From the NCBI GenBank assembly GCA_947497195.1, contig CANMGM010000055.1, positions 1-10,903 of the forward strand: 10,903 nucleotides of DNA, read 5' to 3'. The DNA is from Bacteroidota bacterium (GTDB lineage Bacteria; Bacteroidota; Bacteroidia; M30B66). The position numbers were made by a program, and so were the translations under genes. Below are positions 1-6,009 of this stretch, one piece after another. The notes under the pieces were generated by a model. That model was given only the letters and a program-made list of their open reading frames with translations. It made no database searches and was not told the DNA's origin. Within the stretch, counting starts at the first letter, position 1. The number at the start of each line of letters is the position of its first letter.

Positions 1-375
1 GCTTTGGTACCAATACACCGGATTGGCATCGTTGGGTATCACATTATCACTAAAAAAACTTCGAATCGCAAATGAATCAGAAAGTGCACGAATTTCTTTG
101 GTTTCCGAAAAATAGCTGCAATCATCGGCAGTATAGCTCAAACGGTATAATCCGCTATTACCCGCGTTAAGGGTAAACGAAAATGTTGCTTGATCGGAAA
201 CGGCATTCCAGGTAACTCCATCGCCGGAATACTCCCATTGAGGCGTTCCCCAGTAATTTGCCCCAGCCTCGAGGGTAACTTGCTCGCCAGCGCATAAAAA
301 GGTAGTTTGGGCGCTAAGGATTTTTGTAAAAAGAAGCGCGAAAAATAAAGCGATTAACGTGTAGCGGTTTTGCAT
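1..375 (-). CDS. exported protein, N-terminal part only (runs off left edge)
   Basis: This frame is open from an ATG at 375 to the window edge, giving 125 codons with no stop; the C-terminus is outside. It begins MQNRYTLIALFFALLFTKILSAQ, a typical Sec signal peptide with cleavage expected after the Ala of SAQ. The mature part starts TTFLCAGEQVTLEAGANYWG and continues with a QWEYSGDGVTWNAV stretch and LYRLSYTADDC. That Cys-to-Cys, beta-rich, W-containing pattern resembles PKD/Ig-like repeats of large Bacteroidota cell-surface proteins. The start lies 22 bp inside the 3' end of the preceding gene, in another frame, so translational coupling is likely. A C-terminal T9SS or other anchor is probable but cannot be seen. 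Function is unknown; adhesion or surface binding is only inference. Confidence 0.75.
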   Translation of the reverse strand, partial: MQNRYTLIALFFALLFTKILSAQTTFLCAGEQVTLEAGANYWGTPQWEYSGDGVTWNAVSDQATFSFTLNAGNSGLYRLSYTADDCSYFSETKEIRALSDSFAIRSFFSDNVIPNDANPVYWYQS

Positions 376-992
376 AATTTCTTGAATTGCTGGGTTCCAT
401 TAACATAAGTTGCACAAACGAGGTAAATGCCTTCGGGAAGATGGCTTGTTTCGATGCGAAGATTTTGCGCTGCATTCAGGTTTTGTGAAACAATTAATGA
501 TTGCCCTGTAATGCTGCAGAGCGAAACGTTGAGCAGCGGCTGTGAGGCATCGAGTTGGATGAAATCAAAAAACGGATTGGGATTGATGCTTAGGTTGTTT
601 GTGCTATTGTTATAATTCGGCAATGAAGCGATTACATCAACCACAACCTGAGCTTGTTTGAAACACACGCCGGCACTGTCGCTTACCGAAAGGGTAAAGG
701 TGGTTGCCGAGGTAAAGCCCGAAGCCGTAGGATTGGCAATGCTGGCATCGTTGAGATACTCGGCATTGTCCCATGCGTAAAGGTAATTTCCAAACCCTCC
801 GCTGGCTGTGGGGGCGCCACCAAGCTGCACCGAGTTGCCTGCAATCAATTGCAGATTACTGCCGGCATCGATGGTTAAGGGTGTTTGTGGTTGGTTTACT
901 GAAAAAGTGAGAACCGTTTGGCCCCAACTTCTTTTTTGGTGCAGGAACAGCCCCAACAAGAGAAGGCCGTAAATACAAACTTTTTGATTCAT
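354..992 (-). CDS. small secreted protein with PKD-like domain and T9SS type A sorting domain
   Basis: A 212-residue protein from an ATG at 992. Residues 1-24 form a signal peptide ending SWG before Q25. Residues about 45-120 look like a single PKD/Ig-like domain: YLYAWDNAEYLNDASIANPT followed by a TTFTLSVSDSAGVC strand typical of PKD edges. Residues about 136-212 match the type IX sorting domain (Por secretion tail): the SINPNPFFDF opening, LCSITGQSL, LPEGIYLV and a basic KKLCK end. In this family the tail directs export across the outer membrane and is then removed or replaced by an anchor. There is only one short domain between signal and tail, so this is a small cargo with no visible enzyme motif. 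It lies 82 bp after the histidine kinase stop, same strand, and overlaps the next exported gene. Its ligand is unknown. Confidence 0.85.
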   Translation of the reverse strand: MNQKVCIYGLLLLGLFLHQKRSWGQTVLTFSVNQPQTPLTIDAGSNLQLIAGNSVQLGGAPTASGGFGNYLYAWDNAEYLNDASIANPTASGFTSATTFTLSVSDSAGVCFKQAQVVVDVIASLPNYNNSTNNLSINPNPFFDFIQLDASQPLLNVSLCSITGQSLIVSQNLNAAQNLRIETSHLPEGIYLVCATYVNGTQQFKKLCKTATR

Positions 993-1066
993 AAAATGGT
1001 ATTACAGGGTAGATAAAGCACTCAACAGAATTGTGGCCGAAATTATGGTCTATCGTATTTATTATC

Positions 1067-1086
1067 AATACCCATTAATGGGTATT
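1067..1086. repeat. 20-bp perfect palindrome over the kinase stop codon
   Basis: The sequence AATACCCATTAATGGGTATT equals its own reverse complement, with the kinase TAA stop at its centre. As RNA it would fold as an 8-bp stem with a TTAA loop. On the minus strand it is followed by gataataaatac rather than a run of U, so it is a poor intrinsic terminator. It could still be a 3'-end-stabilising hairpin, an attenuator before the two exported-protein genes, or a protein-binding operator. Confidence 0.6.
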
Positions 1087-2856
1087 TTCAATCGGAATCA
1101 TGAGCATGCAGTTTACGCCTTCATCGGGCTTGGCACTCAAACTAAATTCACCACCCAAATCCTTGATGCGAGCAGCAATGTTGTTTAAACCGAATCCAAA
1201 CTGCTGTCCTGTTGCAAAGCCTTTTCCATCGTCGATTACCGTAAATACATATTCTGTTGGATAGCAATAAAGTTCAACACGAATGCTTTTTGCCCCCGCA
1301 TGCTTCAATGCATTTTGGAGTAATTCAAGCAGGGTTAAATACAAACTCAAGGCTAAACTCTTATCGATATGCTCCGGAAAGTCATAGGCTTGAAAACTGA
1401 TTAATTCTGTTGATCGATCTGCATTCAAATTGTTTACATGATGCCGAACAGCTTGCGCCAATGCACCGTGCTCCAATTCTACAGGCAAAATGGTATGCGA
1501 AAGGTTTCGAATATTTTTACCCAATTCAGAAATATGTTCGCGGGCTTTGGCCACTTCATCCAAATCGAGCGATTGCATGGTGCGCGCTACATCTGTAGAA
1601 ATTTTATCGTGCAATAAATCCGAAATTTGCCGACGTTCCTTTAAACGAGCCGACTCGATGTTTTTATTGGTCGTTTTTTCGGTATGGATAATTTTCTCTT
1701 CCAATAGCGTATTGCTTTCAATGGTGAGCACATAGTCTTTTATAAGTAGCCAACCAAAAAGAATCATTTCGTAAGCAATGATCCAGTTAATCCAATCGAA
1801 ACCTTTTAAATAAGCGCCCAGTCCGGCGATATTTAAAATCAAACTAATGCCCCATAAAATACTGGGTAAAAACGAAAAGACCACATATTTTGCCAGCGGT
1901 TCTTGGCGTTGAAATGCCAACCATACCGCGCGAAATAACACAACAATATTCACAAAGAACACAATAAATATAATGTAGGTAGTATACTGCAGCAACGTAA
2001 AATTACCGGTAAAAAGAAATAGCAAGGCTAAAATTGACAAGGCAAAAACGGCATATTGATTGCCCATAAAGAGTTGATATAGCTTGTAATTGTTTTCCTT
2101 AAAATGAATGGTTTCAGAAAGGAAAACGCCCATCAACAAATACCAGTAACAACTTGAATAAATGCGCAGCTCACTGAAATACAGAAATTCAGGAAAAACA
2201 AAATAGCGTAAAATCCCCAAATTTACCAGCACAAATAACACGCCCATGAGGGTGTAAAGCAAGTAATACAGGTGCCATTTCTTTTTCAGTCTGTAATATA
2301 CAAACCCTGTAAGTGCAAGCAGAATAATCGCAATACCCAGAAAAGTGAATGAAGCAGCAAGTCGGCGATTCGACTTTGTAAGCAGCGTATCAGCGTCGTT
2401 TACACTCATCGAAAATTCAATGGTGGTATGCATTTTCTTTACCGCTGCCAGAAGCGTTAACGAGTCATTTGCCGAAGTGTTTACTAGCTGAAAAGCATTT
2501 CCGTGTAAAAACGAACTTCGCTGATTGGTTCTGTCGCCAAGCAATGCTACCTGCTTTTCGTTCTTATAAAGTGTAACAGAATCGAGGTGGATATTATCAA
2601 AAAGCCAATAAAATGATTGTTGGGCATGGGGCCTTTGATAAATTAATTTGCACCAAATTGTTGCATTCGAGTTATAACCAAACTTAATTTGTTCTTCAGG
2701 TTTTACAGCTTTCCAACTCAGTTTATGTAATTCATTTACCTTACAATTCGATTGCGAATCAACTGCACAATAAAATTTATAATCCTCAGCGCGTGCATAT
2801 GCATTAAACCATACGCAAATAAAGAAAGCCAGTAGGCCACTAAATTTTATCTTCAT
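1075..2856 (-). CDS. 7TMR-DISM sensor histidine kinase (HisKA_3 type)
   Basis: A 593-residue inner-membrane sensor kinase. Residues 1-23 are a signal peptide. Residues about 24-160 form a periplasmic region of the 7TMR-DISM extracellular type 2 kind (IWCKLIY, FYWLFDNIHLDSVTLY). About seven hydrophobic helices follow between 168 and 375. A short linker leads to a dimerisation/phosphotransfer helix with ERRQISDLLHDKI, where H416 is the expected phosphorylated His (HisKA_3 pattern, as in NarX/DesK-type kinases). The HATPase domain shows the N box E511-N515 (ELLQNALKHA), G1 DDGKGF at 542-547 and G2 GFGLNNI at 554-560. The start overlaps the response regulator by 17 bp, so the two are surely co-transcribed cognate partners. 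The stimulus is unknown; family members often sense carbohydrate-like or envelope cues, which is inference here. Confidence 0.93.
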   Translation of the reverse strand: MKIKFSGLLAFFICVWFNAYARAEDYKFYCAVDSQSNCKVNELHKLSWKAVKPEEQIKFGYNSNATIWCKLIYQRPHAQQSFYWLFDNIHLDSVTLYKNEKQVALLGDRTNQRSSFLHGNAFQLVNTSANDSLTLLAAVKKMHTTIEFSMSVNDADTLLTKSNRRLAASFTFLGIAIILLALTGFVYYRLKKKWHLYYLLYTLMGVLFVLVNLGILRYFVFPEFLYFSELRIYSSCYWYLLMGVFLSETIHFKENNYKLYQLFMGNQYAVFALSILALLFLFTGNFTLLQYTTYIIFIVFFVNIVVLFRAVWLAFQRQEPLAKYVVFSFLPSILWGISLILNIAGLGAYLKGFDWINWIIAYEMILFGWLLIKDYVLTIESNTLLEEKIIHTEKTTNKNIESARLKERRQISDLLHDKISTDVARTMQSLDLDEVAKAREHISELGKNIRNLSHTILPVELEHGALAQAVRHHVNNLNADRSTELISFQAYDFPEHIDKSLALSLYLTLLELLQNALKHAGAKSIRVELYCYPTEYVFTVIDDGKGFATGQQFGFGLNNIAARIKDLGGEFSLSAKPDEGVNCMLMIPIENTH

Positions 2857-3442
2857 GCAACAATTTGAGCAGCTCGGCTGTGTTGGTCGTATTTAATTTA
2901 CGGTGTATGTTTTTACGATGGGTATCGACAGTTGCTTTGCTGATAGAAAGCAATTCGGCGATTTCCCTGCTCACATGTCCGAGCGATATTAAATACACAA
3001 TTTCTTTCTCCTGCTTTGAAAGAAGAATCGACATGGTGTGTTTATCGTTTTCGACATCTTGCTCACTTAAAAAACTGGGGTAATTCTTTTCAATGGCCTT
3101 AAATAAATCGCTTGCTCCTTGTTCTTTTTTTATAAAATAGTGCGCACCGGCCTGTCTGGCTTTATCTACAAAATAGGGATTGTAATATGCCGAAAGAACG
3201 ATTACCGTTGCATCAGTTAATTTATCTTTATTGCGCATGATAAAATCAATACCATTGCCATCCGACAATTTAATATCTACAATCAAGGTACTGAATCCGA
3301 TTGCATCCAGCTGATTTTGCGCATCGGAAATACTGGAGCAATGCGTAATTGAAATGTCTGGATAATTAGAGCGAATAAGATCGCCAATTCCCTGGCAAAA
3401 AATTAAATGGTCGTCGCAAATCAATAATCTATTCTTTTCCAT
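2840..3442 (-). CDS. NarL/FixJ-family response regulator (REC + LuxR HTH)
   Basis: A 200-residue DNA-binding response regulator. The receiver domain (about 5-122) has the acidic pair D10/D11, the phospho-acceptor D56 in LIVDIKLSDGNG, S84 after strand 4 (VIVLSAY) and the conserved K105 (FIKK), so it should be phosphorylated normally. The C-terminal LuxR-type HTH (about 138-196) reads LSKQEKEIVYLISLGHVSRE, then IAELLSISKATVDTHRKNIHRKL, the recognition-helix pattern of GerE/NarL proteins. It is the first gene of the unit and its 3' end overlaps the histidine kinase. The ATG at 3442 fits the family N-terminus (a short lead before LLICDDH). I see no exact TAnnTTTG core just upstream. Targets are unknown; the exported-protein genes downstream are the obvious local candidates. 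Confidence 0.93.
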   Translation of the reverse strand: MEKNRLLICDDHLIFCQGIGDLIRSNYPDISITHCSSISDAQNQLDAIGFSTLIVDIKLSDGNGIDFIMRNKDKLTDATVIVLSAYYNPYFVDKARQAGAHYFIKKEQGASDLFKAIEKNYPSFLSEQDVENDKHTMSILLSKQEKEIVYLISLGHVSREIAELLSISKATVDTHRKNIHRKLNTTNTAELLKLLHEDKI

Positions 3443-3745
3443 ACACTTACAATTCTTTCACTCTTTCATTTTCCAAATCGGCACTATTCTTTACTGAAAT
3501 AATTATATAGTCGAAATAGTACTTAACGTAAATCAAGTAAATCTGAATGCATTGAAATAAATGGCTTCAACTGTTGTATAAATGAACATGCTCAATTATT
3601 CGTAAACCGAGAAAAATCTAATACAACGAACGAGTGCACTTTCGATACAATTGTAATCAAAGCTTTTGAGAAAACAGAAACTGAGAAGTAAACATACTGC
3701 CGAATACCATACAAAACAAAATTAAATTTGGTACATGGTCAGGTA

Positions 3746-3780
3746 AATTCAATCACGAATTCAATCAATTGGTATTGATT
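3746..3780. repeat. direct plus inverted short repeats (operator-like)
   Basis: AATTCAATCA occurs at 3746-3755 and again at 3758-3767, a 12-bp period. The second copy runs into a perfect inverted repeat, AATCAAT at 3763-3769 and ATTGATT at 3774-3780, with a TGGT loop. Such clustering can mark a transcription-factor site in this divergent region, but AT-rich DNA gives such patterns by chance. Confidence 0.3.
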
Positions 3781-3948
3781 TGCTTGCAAGAGAAAGCTAT
3801 TGGCATGAATTACCTAGCGCATACCATAAGGATGTTTTAACAAAAATTAAGATTCTCTAAACCTCTTATTCATGGTAGGGTAATGATGTGGTAATCTGCC
3901 GGAGGGCGAAATTGATGCATTCAGAGGGTACACTAATTAAAAAGACCG

Positions 3949-3956
3949 TACTTTTG
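3949..3956 (+). promoter_or_regulatory. Bacteroidota -7 promoter core for the M23 peptidase
   Basis: TACTTTTG matches the Bacteroidota primary-sigma -7 consensus TAnnTTTG exactly. No clear TTTG -33 box lies 19-21 bp upstream. A start point about 6-7 nt downstream would give a leader of roughly 14 nt before the TTG start codon. The position supports the start chosen for the peptidase. Confidence 0.55.
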
Positions 3957-3976
3957 CACCCACAAACTATCTATCA

Positions 3977-4948
3977 TTGGCAAAGGTTCGGTACCAGTTC
4001 AATACCAAGTCGCTTAGCTATGAGCGCGTAAAACCCGGAACGCGGGAGCGTATGATGCGCTTTTTGTCGTTTGCTGCTACCGGATTGGTTTTCGCAGCGT
4101 TGGGGATTTTGATTGCCTACAATACGATTGACTCGCCGAAAGAAAAGCAGCTGGAACGTGAAATTGAGCGGATGAAGTTGGATTACGACCTGGTAAATCA
4201 GCGCCTGCAGCAGATGAGTGTGGTGCTTGAAGATTTGCAGGATCGCGACGATAACATTTACCGTGTGGTTTTTGAGGCCGAACCGATTCCCGATGAGGTG
4301 CGCAAGGCGGGCTTTGGGGGAGTGAACCGCTACAGCAGATACAAGGATTTCGAAAACCGCGATTTATTAACGGAAACCATGCGCAGGACCGACATTTTGT
4401 CGAAGCAATTGGTAATTCAAAGTAAATCATACGACGAAATTTTGGGGATGATTCGGAATAAAGCGGCCATGCTTGCCTGCATTCCGGCCATTCAGCCTGT
4501 TAGCAACAAGGAGTTGAAGCGCATGGCATCGGGTTATGGTTATCGTACCGACCCAATTTACAAAACCACGAAGTTTCATGCCGGGATGGATTTTGCCGCA
4601 GCAGTTGGAACAGAAATCTATGCAACCGGCGATGGCGTTATTATGCGCGCAGATGCCGATGCTTCGGGTTACGGAAATCACGTGCGCATCAATCACGGCT
4701 ATGGCTACATGACCTTGTACGGCCACATGAGCAAGATTATGGTTCGTCCGGGCCAACGTGTTAAACGCGGCGATGTTATTGGATTGGTAGGAAATACTGG
4801 GAAATCGGTTGGTCCGCATTTGCATTATGAGGTGCATAAAAATGGAGAAGCAATAAATCCGGTGAATTTCTATTACAACGATCTAAGTCCTGAGGATTAC
4901 GCCCGCATGATTGAGATGAGCGGCACCGAGAACCAGTCGTTCGATTAA
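3977..4948 (+). CDS. membrane-anchored M23 family metallopeptidase (TTG start)
   Basis: A 323-residue peptidoglycan endopeptidase of the LytM/M23 type. Residues 1-29 are cytoplasmic and basic, followed by one transmembrane helix (about 30-48). Residues 55-95 are a charged coiled coil (KEKQLEREIERMKLDYDLVN). The conserved AEPIPDEVRKAGFGGVNRY block at 101-119 is typical of the Bacteroidota form. The catalytic domain has zinc ligands H201 and D205 (HAGMDF) and H283, with H250 (YGHM) and H281 (HLHYEVH) as the other active-site His residues, so it should be active in the periplasm. The start is TTG: no ATG lies between it and the upstream in-frame stop at 3938-3940, and the reading MAKVRYQFNTKSLSYERV matches the family N-terminus. 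The first internal ATG, at codon 26, would remove that conserved part. Confidence 0.92.
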   Translation: MAKVRYQFNTKSLSYERVKPGTRERMMRFLSFAATGLVFAALGILIAYNTIDSPKEKQLEREIERMKLDYDLVNQRLQQMSVVLEDLQDRDDNIYRVVFEAEPIPDEVRKAGFGGVNRYSRYKDFENRDLLTETMRRTDILSKQLVIQSKSYDEILGMIRNKAAMLACIPAIQPVSNKELKRMASGYGYRTDPIYKTTKFHAGMDFAAAVGTEIYATGDGVIMRADADASGYGNHVRINHGYGYMTLYGHMSKIMVRPGQRVKRGDVIGLVGNTGKSVGPHLHYEVHKNGEAINPVNFYYNDLSPEDYARMIEMSGTENQSFD

Positions 4949-5367
4949 TTGAGCCAAAGCGGTTTCTTTTTCTGAAGATTTTCGATTCGCGCATTCAGTA
5001 GAAAGCGCACATAGCTTATATCGCTCTGCAGGCGGCAGTAATCTTGATGCGTTATAGACCGCTGCCGATAGGCACATTCGAGGTAAAATTCGGTTTCGGA
5101 TAAATGATAACGCGCCATGCAAAAGAGTTCAGATTGTGTAAATACCCAGGAATGATAACTCTCGGTAATGCGCGATTCGACTTTAAAAACGGCTTGTATA
5201 AGGCGCTCAGCCAACGAGTCGCTACCCGATTTGTCGGATTTGTCGGATTTATCGGATTTGTCGGGCTTATCGCTCATCATCTGCCGCGTGACCTGGTGCA
5301 TCGAAATGGCCAAATCCATAGAACGTTTCCATTCGATTGTCGATGATATTCTGCTTAAATCATTCAT
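4945..5367 (-). CDS. divergent four-helix-bundle (S23/IVP-like) protein with DKS repeat
   Basis: A 140-residue protein from the ATG at 5367. A TTG seven codons earlier (5388) is possible but less likely. The opening IEWKRSMDLAISMHQVTRQM resembles helix 1 of the four-helix-bundle family related to 23S rRNA intervening-sequence proteins (TIGR02436). The later helices (LAERLIQAVFKVESRITESY, YHLSETEFYLECAYRQRSIT, DYCRLQSDISYVRFLLNARI) fit the same plan. The usual loop after helix 1 is replaced by a hydrophilic tandem repeat DKPDKSDKSDKSDKSGSD, made by 9-bp DNA repeats. The family is small, soluble and helical, and no enzymatic role is established. Its stop codon overlaps that of the convergent M23 gene by two bases. 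It ends in KKKPLWLN. The family call is by pattern and moderately sure. Confidence 0.7.
   Translation of the reverse strand: MNDLSRISSTIEWKRSMDLAISMHQVTRQMMSDKPDKSDKSDKSDKSGSDSLAERLIQAVFKVESRITESYHSWVFTQSELFCMARYHLSETEFYLECAYRQRSITHQDYCRLQSDISYVRFLLNARIENLQKKKPLWLN
5228..5272. repeat. five 9-bp tandem repeats inside the four-helix gene
   Basis: Five units lie head to tail: gatttgtcg at 5228, gatttgtcg at 5237, gatttatcg at 5246, gatttgtcg at 5255 and a degenerate ggcttatcg at 5264. On the minus strand each encodes Asp-Lys-Ser (Asp-Lys-Pro in the degenerate unit). The 9-bp period keeps frame, so copy number can change by slippage without breaking the gene. Confidence 0.9.
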
Positions 5368-5420
5368 ATTGGAATTATTGAATATCAAATATGAACTTAT
5401 TGGAATTAAATAGTCGTAAA

Positions 5421-5440
5421 TAAACGTTTATAAACGTTTA
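5421..5440. repeat. tandem pair of 10-bp palindromes TAAACGTTTA
   Basis: TAAACGTTTA, itself a perfect palindrome, occurs twice with no spacer, followed by a degenerate third unit aaacggataa. It lies 54 bp upstream of the four-helix gene start, so it could be an operator or a promoter-proximal repeat. It may equally be a short tandem duplication. Confidence 0.6.
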
Positions 5441-5673
5441 AAACGGATAAAACATTCTGCGAATGCGCTGGTGAAAACAAAGTATTCGTTACAGAAATTT
5501 TAAATACATCGCCCAACACGCGATTCACGCTTGTGATTTAGTTTTTTGATTGACGCGTACGTATGTATCTCATCAATTTAGTAGATCACCGGAAAAATCA
5601 AGCTCCGAACCTCATTTAACCCAGAATATGCATTAGGAAATCTATTCCGAGCCTAAACTACTTCAAATCAGGA

Positions 5674-5688
5674 TCCGCCAGGGGCGGA
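5674..5688. repeat. short hairpin, 6-bp stem, 3-nt loop
   Basis: TCCGCC-AGG-GGCGGA is a perfect inverted repeat in the centre of the MITE-like element. It is GC-rich in AT-rich surroundings and has the same stem and loop sizes as the hairpin 17 bp further on. Confidence 0.7.
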
Positions 5689-5705
5689 AACATATATTCT
5701 CAAAC

Positions 5706-5720
5706 CGTAGCGCTGCTACG
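5706..5720. repeat. short hairpin, 6-bp stem, 3-nt loop
   Basis: CGTAGC-GCT-GCTACG is a perfect inverted repeat, the second of two equally sized hairpins in the MITE-like element. No U run follows on either strand, so it is not a classical terminator. Confidence 0.7.
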
Positions 5721-5800
5721 CTTTTCGAATCTAAGTTTCTGATATTTTGTATTTTAGACTCTCATAACGAAGTCCTAACGCATAATCTGGGTTTAAAGCG

Positions 5801-5816
5801 CCGGACTTAAGTCTGG
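5801..5816. repeat. 16-bp near-palindrome beside the MITE-like element
   Basis: CCGGACTTAAGTCTGG is symmetric except for one pair, which would be a G-U wobble in RNA, giving a 6-bp stem with a TTAA loop. It starts six bases outside the right arm of the inverted-repeat element and may belong to the same dispersed repeat. Confidence 0.45.
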
Positions 5817-5930
5817 AAAGAGCAAAGCCGAGATGGCAATGCACCAGGCAGCATCCCATTTTTCGATATTCCATAATATGTATTTTCGATGAACGATTGG
5901 AATACGGCAGGAATTCGTTAACGCTTACCC

Positions 5931-6009
5931 GCCAGGGATTGCAGGGGAAAGCCCGCAGGCAGTTGAAGCGAAGCCGAAACGGCCGAGGACTTGAACCGGA
6001 AAGCCCGCC
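5931..6009. repeat. two-module REP-like intergenic repeat
   Basis: Two direct, diverged modules: GGATTGCAGGGGAAAGCCCGC (from 5936) and, 30 bp later, GGACTTGAACCGGAAAGCCC (from 5987). They share GGA.TTG...GGAAAGCCCGC. The GC content is well above that of the neighbouring DNA, and the intervening agttgaagcgaagccgaaacg is purine-rich. From memory, intergenic repeats with this GGA(T/C)TTG...AAAGCCCGCC look recur in Bacteroidota genomes, but I cannot check copy number here. There is no transposase nearby. Confidence 0.5.

Larger units (their letters stand above)
3443..3976. other. 534-bp divergent intergenic region
   Basis: This AT-rich stretch separates the leftward two-component operon from the rightward M23 peptidase. 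I see no RNA gene or credible protein gene. It contains the peptidase promoter core at 3949-3956 and a repeat cluster at 3746-3780. A TAAATTTG match at 3723-3730 precedes no gene closely and is probably chance. An open frame at 3527-3691 has no usable start codon. Confidence 0.6.
5616..5795. mobile_element. MITE-like non-autonomous repeat with imperfect terminal inverted repeats
   Basis: The outer ends 5616-5638 and 5773-5795 are inverted copies of each other, 20 of 23 positions identical (TTAACCCAGAATATGC versus TAAACCCAGATTATGC at the outer side, ending TTAGGA). Similarity continues inward with small gaps: GAG..CTAAA.TAC and CAAA..TCAG occur on both arms, to about 5670 and 5735. The centre holds two hairpins at 5674-5688 and 5706-5720. 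There is no transposase inside and I could not define a target-site duplication. The arrangement resembles a miniature inverted-repeat element or a pair of short dispersed repeats placed head to head. Transposition is inferred, not seen. Confidence 0.5.

Noticed and set aside
3527..3691. Open frame of about 54 codons ending FDTIVIKAFEKTETEK
   Set aside because: There is no ATG, GTG or TTG that gives a credible start, no promoter, and the composition looks like intergenic DNA.
3723..3730. TAAATTTG promoter-like core
   Set aside because: The next ATG downstream gives a three-codon frame, and the motif is common in AT-rich DNA; not called as a promoter.
4427..4837. 136-codon open frame antisense to the M23 peptidase
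   Set aside because: The plus-strand frame has a complete catalytic domain; the antisense frame has no family features.
5228..5272. Tandem repeats as a possible CRISPR array
   Set aside because: Units are 9 bp with no spacers and are in frame inside a gene; there are no cas genes.
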